The position numbers were made by a program, and so were the translations under genes. DNA of 36,049 nucleotides from Chara braunii (Eukaryota > Streptophyta > Charophyceae > Charales > Characeae): NCBI GenBank assembly GCA_003427395.1, contig BFEA01000277.1, forward strand, positions 1,218,794 through 1,254,842, given 5' to 3'. Below the pieces are notes generated by a model. It had not been told where the DNA came from and did no database searches. It saw only the letters and a program-made list of their open reading frames with translations. Within the stretch, counting starts at the first letter, position 1. Each line of letters begins with the position of its first letter. Below, in pieces: positions 19,624 through 30,420 of the stretch.

Positions 19624-19654
19624 TTATACACATCTAGATGTGTATAAGAGACAG
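19624..19654. other. Truncated Nextera mate-pair junction adapter (library artefact)
   Basis: TTATACACATCT followed by AGATGTGTATAAGAGACAG: 31 of the 38 bases of the junction adapter, lacking the first seven. It is joined on the left to array sequence and on the right to unrelated GC-rich DNA. Confidence 0.97.
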
Positions 19655-19988
19655 GCACTCAACCCCGCCCCCGGCCCTGCACCCGCAGCTACCCCGGTCC
19701 CCCCAATGCTGGGTGTGGCCCCCGGGTGGGGCACAAACCCCATTTTTTGGGTTTAGCCCACGGGGTGCGCGCTCTCGCTGCGCACCGCCCACTAATTTAT
19801 TTATTTACGTTTTTTATTTTATTTTTTTCTTGGGGGGGGAGGAGAGGGGTCTGGAGTCGGGGTTGGGGATGCCCACCCCCCGACCCCGGCCGGGGCCCCG
19901 GGGCCAGGGCTCGACAACCCTGCTATAAGATATTGGAAGGACATGCTTGAATAAGCAAGAACACTCGTCTTAAGGTGGACTTCCTACT

Positions 19989-19989
<1 letters not shown>
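19655..19989. other. GC-rich unassigned DNA right of the adapter
   Basis: G/C-rich segments (GGGTGTGGCCCCCGGGTGGG) with a short AT-rich middle. No gene is seen. The right part, with CCGGGGCCCCGGGGCC, mirrors the GC-rich DNA at 19092-19172. The sequence returns to block X-like DNA at (AG)n. Confidence 0.4.

Positions 19990-20050
<61 letters not shown>
19990..20050. repeat. (AG)n microsatellite of block X
   Basis: A pure AG run followed by TTAATCCTAATCAAGTCTTA. The equivalent run at 28374-28438 is followed by CTAATCCTAACCAAGCTCTA. The (AG)n and its right flank therefore belong to the duplicated block X. Confidence 0.95.
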
Positions 20051-20053
<3 letters not shown>

Positions 20054-20149
20054 CTTAATCCTAATCAAGTCTTATCCCCTACTTGCCCGTGCTGTCCTAC
20101 TTGAATCTCTTGCCTTCTACACGATACCACACCACATTCTTTTGAACAT

Positions 20150-21040
20150 GGCGTGGGTTGGTGAAGGAGATGGAGGAAGAGGAAGACTTGAGGTGAACGG
20201 CTATGGTGGGTGGATGAAGGAGACGGGGGAGGAAGATGATGTGACGTGATTGGCTATGGTGGATGGGTGAAGGAGATGGAGGAGGGAGATGGCACGAGGT
20301 GGTTGGCTATGGCGGATGGGTGAAGGAGATGGAGGAGGAAGATGATGGGAGGTGGTCCGATATGGTGGATGGGGGATGGTGATGGAGGAGGGAAATGGTG
20401 TGAGGTGGTTGGCTATGGTGGATGGGGGAAGGTGATGGAGGAGGGAGATGGTGTGAGGTGGTTGGTTATGGTGGATGGGTGAAGGAGATGGAGAAGGAAG
20501 ACGATGCGAGGTGGTTGGCTGTGGTGAATGGGTGAAGGTGATGGAGGAGGGAGATGGTGTGAGGTGGTTAGCTATGGTGGATGGGTGAAGGAGATGGAGA
20601 AGGAAGATGAAGTGAAGTGGTTGGTTATGGTGGATGGCTGAAGGAGATGGAGGAGGAAGGTGAAGTGGTTGGCTATGGTGGATGGGTGAAGGAGATGGAG
20701 GAGGAAGATGAAGTGAAGTGGTTGGCTATGGCGGATGGGTGAAGGAGATGGAGGAGGAAGATGATGAGAGGTGGTTGGCTATGGTGAATGGATGAAGGAG
20801 ATGGAGGAGAAAGATGATGTGGGGTGGTCGGCTATGGCGGATGGGTGAAGGAGATGGAGGAGGAAGGCGAAGTGAGATGGTTGGCTATGGCGGATGGGTG
20901 AAGGAGACAGAGGAGGAGGATGAAGTGAAGTGGTTGGCTATGGTGGATGGGTGAAGGAGACAAGAGAAGGAAGATGATGAGAGGTGGGCTATGGTGGATG
21001 GATGAAGGAGATGGAGGAGGAAGATGATTTGAGGTGGCTC
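20150..21040 (+). repeat. 53-bp tandem array
   Basis: About 17 units of period 53 bp, consensus containing GGCTATGGTGGATGGGTGAA, GGAGATGGAGGAGGAAGATG and ATGTGAGGTGGTT. Units differ by scattered substitutions (AAGGTGATGG, GAAGTGAAGTGG variants). The purine-rich composition gives Pro/His/Ser-rich nonsense frames on the minus strand. It lies between (AG)n and unique-looking DNA in copy 1 of the macro-unit; copy 2 has a 90-bp array at this position. Confidence 0.92.
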
Positions 21041-21944
21041 GACACCCCTCCTCACCCGTAAGTACGGGTCCCACCTTCCTAGAGTTACCCCGGGGTCCGG
21101 ACTTTCAGAAAACTCAATCCTACTGAACATAGACTAGCAACAGACATACAGATTTGCAGAAAACACAGATTTTGCAGAAAAACGCAGATTGCCAAAAATC
21201 TCCGAATTTGCGGATTTTTGTTTTTGTCGATTTTTCCTAGAGGCAGGCGAGCCGGAAAATACAGGCTTGCATTTGGCGGCCCAAACGGTGTCGGATGCCC
21301 ACGTAATTCAATGGGCCCCCTGTCTATACTTCATGGAGGGCCCCCATAAAGTTCGGTTGCATTCCGTCGCCGTTTGCCCCTACTTGCCTTTTTCGGGCAT
21401 CGCCCGAGGTTCTAAGTGAACAGTTCGAGGAAGTCCATTTTCCGTTTTTGCAGGAAAATGGACTCAGATGGCCTGAAGGTTCTGCAGGCCATCTATCTAG
21501 GCTTATGATATAGGGTTTGTGAAGTCTCAGCCCCCATACCTCTGTCTTGGTGGAGTGGGCTGTAGGTGCCCCTAGGTCGCACCGGCCGGTTAGTCCCTTT
21601 AGACCGGTCTTTGCTCCGGAGGACTGGCCAGCGTTTCTCAGCAGTAGCAGCAGCCCGAGGCTGGGCCAGGCATCAGCAGACACAACAGCAGACTCATCCT
21701 TAAGCAACAGCAGCAGTAGTAGCAACAACAGCAGTAGTAGCAACCTTCTACCTACATCCCCTGTTACCACGTTTGATTAGAGCACGGGGGGGGGGAAACG
21801 GGATCCAAATAGAGCATCGGGGAGGCGGACTACTGCAAACGCAGTGCCTACCATGCTCATACAGCAAGGGGGAGCATTCATGAGTGGGTCGGGACGGTGC
21901 AAAGTGGGAAATCATCATCCTACTCGAGGAACTTTGACACAACA
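21041..21944. other. Stretch with two adjacent perfect hairpins and a CAG/TAG-rich tract
   Basis: No gene is recognised. The arms AGTCCATTTTCC (21432-21443) and GGAAAATGGACT (21453-21464) form a perfect 12-bp stem. AGATGGCCTG (21466-21475) pairs perfectly with CAGGCCATCT (21485-21494). A CAGCAG/TAGTAGCAA tract follows at about 21700-21745. The open frames there are repeat products. Confidence 0.55.
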
Positions 21945-23345
21945 CATGTTCGTGGCTATGGAAGCCATCAAGATTTGAACCGGAATATGGCCAAGTGGGA
22001 GATGGATGAACAACACAAGTGTGATTAGATCAAACACACATATGAAGTTGTGGAAGCAACAAGCATTGAGCCGGAACATCACCAGGTGGAAAATGAGTGA
22101 ACTGCACAAGTGTGACTATATCAAACATACACATGAAGCTATAGAATCAACAAGGATTGAACCGGAACATCACCGAGTGAAAATGAGTGAACTGCACAAG
22201 TGTGACTAGATCAAACATACATATGAAGCTATGGAAGCAACAAGGATTGAACCGGGACATCACCAAGTGAAAGATGGGTGATCTGCACACGTGTGACTAC
22301 ATCTAACATACTCATGGAGCTATGGAATCAACAAGGATTGAACCGGGACATCACCAAGTGGAAGATGAGTGCACTGCAAAAGTGTGACAAGATCAAACAT
22401 ACACATGAAGCTATGGAAGCAACAAGGATTGAACCGGGACATCACAAAGTGGAAGATGAGTGAACTGCACAAGTGTGACAAACTCTAACATACACATGAA
22501 GCTATGGAAGCAACAAGGATTGAACCGGAACATCACCAAGTGGAAGATGAGTGAACTACACAAGTGTGACTAGCTCTAACATACACATGAAGCTATGGAA
22601 GCAACAAGGATTGAACCGAAACATCACCAAGTGGAAGATGAGTGAACTACACAGGTGTGACTAGCTCTAACACACACATGAAGCTTATGGAAGCAACAAG
22701 GATTGAACCGTGACATCACCAATTGAACGATGAGTTATGTATGTGAGTGAGACTTGTTCAAACGCATGCAAGGAACTCATGGAAGCAACAAGATTGAAAT
22801 GAAACATCATCATGTAAGAGATGAGCCATGCATGTGAGTGAGACTTGCTCAAACACAGGCATGAAACTCGTGGAAGCTACGAGATTGTAGTGAAACATCA
22901 TCACGTGAGAGATGAGTCATGCATGCGAGTGAGACTTGCTCAAGCACATGCAAGGCACTCATGGAAGCAACAAGACTGAAATGAAATATCATCATGTGAG
23001 AGATGAGTCATGCATGTGAGAGATGAGTCATGCATGTGAGTGAGACTTGCTCAAACACATGCATGAAACTCATGGAAGCAACAAGATTGAAATGAAACAT
23101 CATCATGTGAGAGATGAGCCATGCATGTGAGTGAGACTTGCTCAAACACATGCANGGNACTCATGGAAGCAACAAGATTGAAATGAAACATCATAATGTG
23201 AGAGATGAGTCATGCATGTGAGTGAGACTTGCTCAAACACATGCATGGAGCTCATGTATGCAACCAAGAATGAAACGAAACATCACTATGTGAGAAAATA
23301 GACAATGCAAGCAGAAAGAATCACCAAAACACTAGCATGACTGAA
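21945..23345 (+). repeat. 91-bp satellite array 1
   Basis: About 15 units with a period of 91 bp, measured between successive GCTATGG or ACTCATGG landmarks (22228, 22319, 22410, 22501, 22592, 22683, then 22775, 22866, 22957). The first half carries TGAACTGCACAAGTGTGACT and GGATTGAACCGGAACATCAC. The second half carries GTGAGTGAGACTTGCTCAAA and GATTGAAATGAAACATCATC. One unit holds a 20-bp internal duplication near 23005-23045. Ambiguous bases stand at 23155 and 23158. Units align with those of array 3 (30420-32667). Confidence 0.93.
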
Positions 23346-23540
23346 AACCAAAGTAAGGATTTACCCCCAAGTGAGGAGAGAGAGAGATTGTGAGGTGAGA
23401 GTGAGTAAAACTCACTCTCAATCTTGAAATCACATAACACAAGTGGCGATTTACTATGGAGTGCGGGAATGGTCATTATAGATGCACTTATCAATGGAGG
23501 AGTTACTTCCTATCTTCCCTATACTTGGGCTGTTTGGCCA

Positions 23541-23798
23541 TGGAGAGAGGAGGAGGAGGAGGAGAGAGGAAAGGAGAGTAGTAGAAGAGGAGATGAAAAA
23601 GTAGAAGAAGAAGAAGAAGAGGAAGAAACTAGGAGGATGATGAAGAGGAAGCAGAGATAGGAGGGGAGGAGGACGAAGAGGAAGGAAATGAAGAAGGAGA
23701 AGAGAATAAGAAAAAAAAAAAAAAAAAAACAAGAAGAAGAGGAGGAAGAGGAACAGGAAGAGGAAGAAGAAGAAGAGGGAGAAGAGGAAGAGGAAGAA

Positions 23799-23832
<34 letters not shown>

Positions 23833-23850
23833 GAGAAGAAGAAGAGGAGG
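23541..23850 (+). repeat. GAA/GGA polypurine tract, copy 1
   Basis: About 300 bp of almost pure purine (GAAGAAGAGG, GGAGGAGGAG, and an 18-A run near 23708). Open frames are Glu-rich, Ser-rich or Phe-rich depending on frame and are not genes. The equivalent tract at 32673-33043 occupies the same place relative to satellite and block Y, 9.1-9.2 kb away. Confidence 0.93.
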
Positions 23851-26800
23851 AACACCTCCTCCTTGTTCCCACTCACCTCCTCTAAACTCTTGGTATTGAA
23901 GTGTCAATCTTGATAAAGTTCCCCCTCTCCTTGCATGTGTTGTCACAGCTATGGCTTTCTTCTTCCTCAAACCCCTATCTCCTTCCTTTCTCAGCCTCTC
24001 CTAAGCTATGGCAAGCTCCTTCTACTAAGGTTGTGAGTCCTCCCCTCTAAGAGGGCTAAATGGGCTCCTCCAAGCCTGCCTCTCTCTCCCACAACCAGGG
24101 GGCTATGACGAATCACCTCCTTGTTCCAGCACCACCACTATCAGCCTTAGTAGTCACTCTTACTACCCTACAGCCTCCCCCAAACCTCTACACTGACAGC
24201 GGTTCCCCTCCTCTCACTCCAAGTGAGTATAGTGCTGAAGTGAGCTCACTTGGGAAGCATAAACTCTCCTCATGCAAATGTGAGTGTGGTGGGCTGCCTC
24301 CCCAGAGCTTATGTAGGCTGAAACCAGTACTCCGGCCAGTCCATGGGCCTCCCCATGTGCCTCAACGTGAACCGAGGTACCCACATGGCCAATTTGTTTT
24401 CACCAACGGGCCTCTCCGAAAGCACCTGGGCCTCTTTTCGGCCAGGTTCCTCCAGTCCGAGTGGTTGGTACCAACTCGGCCTACCTCTTAGAGCCTCCTC
24501 AAGCCTCTATTTCATTTTCAGATGCTGCCCCCTTGAGTCCAAATGTCCAAGGGCCAGCCTTACTTGAAAGAAAAAGACCTTGTGGGCCTTTTTCTCAATT
24601 TTTTTCTAATTATACCCCATTTTGAGTAGGCCGTGATATTTTCCCAAGCCTCGGTGCTATCTCAGCCTTGGATCTGGTTGAGATCCAAGACCAGCAATAT
24701 TCCGAGCTACCCCCAATTTTGGGCCCCAAGGTTCACTTTTTCAATTTTTTGATGCATCTGGCTCTCTTTTTGGGCCAAATGCACAGTTTCATGTTTTTCC
24801 CTTTTTTGTTTCTTTCCATTTTGGGCTGCTAACTCATTCCGGAGTTGGTCGTTTGAGATGGCTCCACAAATAACGGCTATATACTCTCTCCCCTCGATCT
24901 CACTCTCAGATCCAAGGTCCAAAAGAAAACCGGCCTATTTCCTTTTGACTTTTTCTTTCATTTTTGTCCATTTAATTCAGATACTATTGAGATAATGCCC
25001 CAAGGGCCTTAATCTCTGCAATCCGGATTGCCCTCCACCAAATCTGGAGGGATGAGGTCACAGTAGGGACCTGTCAATCCCTACTGTGTCAGTCCCAACT
25101 GACCTGCGCATCCTTCTCCACCTTTTTTTCCCCTTTTGTCTCATTCTCCCTTCTTTTGCTCCCCTTTTTCTGTCATTTTCTTTTATTGCTGCTGTGACAA
25201 GTGTCAAGAAGCTGTGGATTCTTTTTCTAGGCCATGGATCTTCATCTATGGCCAGATTCAGACCCAACAGTTGGTCGTTACATCTCGGTCTGCAATAATG
25301 AAGCCCCCCCACTCATGGGGGCTCCATTTTGTCTTCGTTAGTCTCAATTTTGAGCCCCCTTTCTTCCGATTTTCTCTTGGCAGCCTATTTTCTGCATTGA
25401 GCCCCTTGGGGCTCTATTTTTTCATGCCTTGCTAGTCCGAGATATCTAGGACTACTAGGCAGTCCTCCCATCACTGTTTTCCTCCCCTTTTTGCCTCCTA
25501 GCACCTTCTACCTTGGCACATTCAGTTCTTGCACCAAATGTGGCTAATATTCTCCACTGTCAAGATCTTGATCTTTACGGTGCCACTTACTTTGCATGTC
25601 CCTTCTTCATGTGCGCCTGCACTTTCTTCTTGGGGCACTCGAGTCCCCGCCACTCTCCCCGTACTAATTCCATTTTCTTGTCCCGCCGGTGGCACCGCCA
25701 CCGCATGACCCAATTTTTAACTATTTTTATTTGGGTTCATCTAGTCCCCGATGTAGTCCCAGGTGACATCCCGTTTTTATTTGGGGCTCCCTAGTCCCAA
25801 CAATCCCAATCTCTCCCTCTCATGTGCCTCAAGTGTCGTGATTATTTTTGCCCGCGAGATCCACCATCTTGCGGTTGCCGTTTTACCGTTTCCGTTTGCC
25901 CCAAGCCCGAGACACTCTTTTCTAATGTCTTGGGCATGCCTAGGCCCATTTTCTCTTTGCCTTGGCACCCCCATGCAGTCCGTTATTTCTCGGACTGCCA
26001 TAATGGGCATTTTCCTAGTCCCATTGCCCCATGACTTGCCCCAAACTGAAACAAAATGAAACGGTCAATTTCCAAGTGCATCCGGGCTCAATGTTGGCTC
26101 CGGATGTACCCAAAACATGTGTTTTCTTCCCCTCATGCAATCCGTTGTATCTCGGTTGCATGAGGCATTGATTTCTTTGATTTTCTCTGCAAAATCTAAA
26201 GAAAATCAAGATACCTTGCAATGGACATATCCCAGGATGTATCTGGTTACAGATGTATCTCCCCAAGTGGCCGTTTTTTACCGTTAGTGCCATTTTTTCT
26301 TTCTTTTATTTTCTCTTTTCTTTTCCCTCCAAATCTGAACAATACGGACTTGCCAGTCCCTGCTTGTGCCAGTCCCTACTGACGGTCAACTCACTCACTC
26401 CCTCTCACTTCTCTTGTCGTATTCTCCCTCCTTTTTCTCTCCTTTTTATTTTCTTTTTCTTTCTTTTTCTAGCATGCCAAGTATCAACTAGCTGTTGAGG
26501 CTGTTTCTAGGCCCTACCTCTTGGTTTAGGCCTTTCCTACGCCCAAGGTGCAGTCCGTTATTTCTCGGACTGCAACTGTGGCTCCCCCATGCTCATGGGA
26601 GCCTCATTTTGCCTCCTTTTCCTCCAAATTGTGGCCCCTCCTACTCCGATTTTCTCCCACGGGCCTATTTTTCACATGAAGCCTTTCTAGGCTCTATTTT
26701 CATCAAGGTGGCTGGTCCGGGATATTCTGAATTGCTGCCATGTCTCTTCCCCATTTTTCTTTGCTTTCTTTTCTCCTTTGGTCGTCCCGTTTTGCTTCCA

Positions 26801-27165
26801 CGAGCGCTTGCACTAGTGCTGCTAATATTTTTGGCCGTTCAGATCTTGATCTTGATGACACACCTTGCTTTGAATAATTCTTTCTCATCACCCTTCATAA
26901 CTCCTTTGGGCATCACCAGTCCTTGCCAGTTGTCCCGCACTGGTCCTCGGTACTTGTCCCCGCCAATGGTCCCGCCGACACTTGTCCCAAAATACCGTCA
27001 TTTTTACTTAGTCCTACATGGTCCTAAGCACCGTTCCTCATAGTGTCCCGATTTCTTTTGGCGTTTCCCACCTCATGATGGCCCGATGTCGTCTCTTCTC
27101 ATGTCCAAAGCGCGCCGGTCATTCCAACCACAGGAACTTTACTCCCGTGGTTCCCGTTGTAGGGC
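23851..27165 (+). repeat. Block Y, copy 1: hairpin-rich ~1.3-kb repeat family
   Basis: Homologous to 33044-36049: shared GCTATGGCAAGCT, GGGGGCTATGACG, CCATGGGCCTC, GGCCAGCAATATTCCGGGCT-type sequence, TTTGGGCCAAATGCACA. Inside it, about 25090-26360 and 26365-27100 are diverged copies of one unit, offset about 1,275 bp (GTGACAAGTGTCAAGAAGC versus GCCAAGTATCAACTAGC). Perfect stems occur at 24667/24681 (9 bp), 25060/25078 (10 bp), 25975/25991 (8 bp), 26131/26156 (10 bp) and 26550/26566 (8 bp). Many polypyrimidine stretches are present. No coding gene is supported. Confidence 0.8.
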
Positions 27166-28370
27166 CGAACCCCGGTAGACTTTCGAGCCTTTGTCGACCC
27201 CACTGCGGGTCCTAGTTGGCTCGGCCCGCCCACGCTCATGCTCGCGGCGCAGGCCGTTCGTCCCGGGGTCACCCCCACCTAGTGCTTTGAGATGGATGGG
27301 GGTGGGCCATTGAGCGAGAGGGCTTTGACATTGGGGATTTAGCTCAGCCCTCACGCCGGGTGGTAGTCTCGCTGGTGATTTCTGCAAGCGCAAGTTTTTT
27401 TTTATTCTTGATTATGTTCGCATGCAATTGCTCCTTCCAATACTCAGGCATTCCAAGGGGGGTAATTGAGAATTTCTCTTCTTTATGTGCGTAGGCTAAG
27501 CGTCATAACTAGGCCACGCACCATTTCCCTAGACACAAGTCCTGCGGCATCTTCGAGGTGCGGCACCGCCGTCCTTCCCCTAGCCCCCGCCTTTTTTTTT
27601 TTTTTTGACACATGCACCCCGTCCATAGTTCCGTTGCCTGCCCTTAGTCTTTCCGGGCTTTCATGTTGCATGCAAAGAATCACTCCACACTTTCATCATG
27701 CAAGGTCACGCCCCTCCCTCGATCCTTTGCTCAAAGCATCATACACCAAGGCCTGCCGCGATAGAGCTTACGCTAGGGCCTAGGGCCCCTCCACTCGTTC
27801 ATCTCCCCCCGCCCCTTTCGCCTGCGTGTCCCTGACCCAGTCCCGCCTAAGTCATCCCAAGCTACTCACCTGCACAATCCCACACAAAGGCAAAGACCGG
27901 TACAATCCCCCATTGGGGTCAACACATAGCCCTTCCCGCATGCCTACTTTTCGTTTGATGCTTTGTCTTGCCCCATTCCTTTTATCAAGCACAGCCAAGC
28001 TCTCTTCTTTTCATAGTCATGCAGTCCGGCTCCTGGTTGAGTCAACTAACCTGGTCCTTTCAAACGTACTCCTTTCAATCTTTTTTCGGTCTTCGTCTTT
28101 TTTCAATTTTTCCAATGCCTCTTCACCTCCTTTCCCGTACTCCTTTCAATCTTTTTTCGGTCTTCGTCTTTTCTCAATTTTTCCAATGCCTCTTCACCTC
28201 CTTTCCCTTCTTGGTGGCACAAGGGACCAGCAGCCCCCCCCCTTGCCCTTTTTTTTCCACCAAGTGAGGCTGATTCCTTTTCGCGGTTCGTCCCCTGGCA
28301 ATGTAGCAGGTCAGCGGGGTTAGTTACATGCCGAGAAGAGAGAATGAGAGCGGGAAGGTGAGAGGGCGAG

Positions 28371-28440
<70 letters not shown>

Positions 28441-28500
28441 CCTAATCCTAACCAAGCTCTACCCCCACTTGACCTACCGCCCGTTTGTACAAGTTTGGAG
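27150..28500 (+). repeat. Block X, copy 2
   Basis: Homologous to 17448-18835 plus 19990-20100, with no interruption, so it shows the intact arrangement: TAGACTTTCGAGCC..., TGGTAGTCTCG, GGGGTCAACACATAGCCC, CTTGGTGGCACAAGGGACC, CCCTGGCAATGTAGC, (AG)n, CTAATCCTAACC. It has its own 71-bp tandem duplication at 28066-28207 (GTACTCCTTTCAATCTTTTT). The 179-bp duplication of copy 1 is not present here. Confidence 0.82.
28374..28438. repeat. (AG)n microsatellite of block X, copy 2
   Basis: A pure AG run in the position equivalent to 19990-20050. Confidence 0.96.
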
Positions 28501-28614
28501 CTGGCTCACTATAGAATAAGGGAAGACTGACCTGCGCAATCTAACCTAGAACCCGCACAGGTGTGATGCTCAGCAGGTAATCAGGGAAAAATCAACATTT
28601 CACCGAGCACGAAA

Positions 28615-30420
28615 AGACTACACATACATAACAGAGTCACCAAAGAGCTAGGAGTTGAGTGTCCCATCACATGGAGAGAACAGAACTGAACTGCAGAAAA
28701 CTACCTACAACACATACATAACAAAGTCACGCAACAGCTAGGGGTTGAGTGTCACATCACATGATGAGAACAGAACTGAACTGCAACAAACTACCTACAA
28801 CGCACACATAACAAAGTCACGGAACAGCTAGAGGCAGACTGTCACATCACATGGGGTGCACAGGACTGAACGACAGCAACCTACCTACAACACATACATA
28901 GCAAAGTCACGGAACAGCTAGAGGTAGACTGTCACATCGCACAGTGAAGTTGGGACTGATCAGCAGCAGCCTACCTACGGCACACACACACGAGTCACGG
29001 AACAGCTAGGGATGGACCGTCACATCACGCAGTGAAGTTGGGACTGAACAACAACAACCTACCTACAACACACACATGCACAAGTCACGGAACTGCTAGG
29101 GATGGACTGTCACATCACACAGTGAAGCTGGGACTGAATAGCAGAAGCCTACCTACAGCACACACATGCACAAGTCACGCAACAGCTAGGGATGGATTGT
29201 CACACCACACAGTGAAGTTGGGACTGAACAGCACCAACCTACCTACAGCACATACATAACAAAGTCACGGAACAGCTAGAGGCAAACCATCACATCACAT
29301 GGGATGACAACAACTACCTACAGCACATACACAACAAAGTCACGGAACAGCTAGAGGCAGATTGTCACATCACATGGTGTGAACAGCACTGAACTGCAGC
29401 AAACTTGCTACAACACATACACAGCGAAGTCACGGAACACCTAGGGATGGACTGTCACATCACATGGAGTGAACAACACTGAACTGCAGCAAACTACCTA
29501 CAGCACACACACAGCAAAGTCACGGAGCAGCTAGAGGTAGAGTGACACATCACATGGGGTGAACAACACTGAACTGCAGCAAACTACCTACAGCACATGC
29601 ACAACAAAGTCACGGAACAGCTAGGGATGGACTGCTACATCACACATTGAAGTTAGGACTGAACAACAGCAACCTACTTACAGCACATACATAACAAAGT
29701 CACGGAACAGCTAGAGGCAGACCGTCACGTCACATGGGGTGAACAACACTGAACTGCAACAACTACCTACAGCACATACACAGCAAAGTCACGGAACAGC
29801 TAGGGATGGACTGTCACATCACACAGTAAAGTTAGAACTGAACGGCAGCAACCTACTTACAGCACATACATAACAAAGTCACGGAACAGCTAGAAGCAGA
29901 CCGTCACATCACATGGGGTGAACAACACTGATCTGCAGCAACTACCTACAGCACATACACAGCGAAGTCACGGAACAGCTAGAGGCAGATTGTCACATCA
30001 CATGGTGTGAACAACACTGAACTGCAGCAAACTACCTACAGCACATGCACAACAAAGTCACGGAACAGCTAGGGATGGACTTCCACATCACACATTGAAG
30101 TTAGGACTGAACAGCAGCAACCTACTTACAGCACATACATAACAAAGTCACGGAACAACTAAAGGCAGAGCGTCACATCACATGGGGTGAACAACACTCA
30201 ACTGCAGCAACTACCTACAGCACATGCACAACAAAGTCAAGGAACAGCTAGAGGTAGAGTGTCACGTCACATGGGGTGAAGAAGAGTGAACTGCAGCAAC
30301 CTACCTACAACACATACATAACAAAATCACGGAACAGCTAGGGATGGACTGTCACAACACATGGTCCAGTTGGGACCGAACAGCAGCCACAAACCTTCAT
30401 CACATACACATGAGAAGTTG
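28615..30420 (+). repeat. ~90-bp satellite array 2
   Basis: About 20 units with a period of 88-91 bp, measured on GTCACGGAACAGCTAG (for example 28816, 28906, 28994, 29084). Consensus pieces are ACAAAGTCACGGAACAGCTA, GACTGTCACATCACATGGGG, TGAACAACACTGAACTGCAG and CAACCTACCTACAGCACATA. Some units carry a GATGGACTGTCAC/ACAGTGAAGTTGGGACTGA variant and alternate irregularly with the AGGCAGA type. Its relation to arrays 1 and 3 is suggested by the period and transitional units at 30420-30660, but not by clear alignment. Confidence 0.93.

Noticed and set aside
19074-19658. A 194-residue Pro/His/Ser-rich minus-strand frame
   Set aside because: It crosses both mate-pair adapters and the 53-bp repeat. 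The peptide SYTHLDVYKRQ is adapter-derived.
23541-23876. Glu-rich, Ser-rich and Phe/Leu-rich open frames over the purine tract
   Set aside because: They follow from the GAA/GGA repeat in each frame and strand. No start context or domain is present. The same holds at 32659-33171.
28328-28519. Arg/Glu-repeat frame over (AG)n
   Set aside because: This is a translation of the dinucleotide run.
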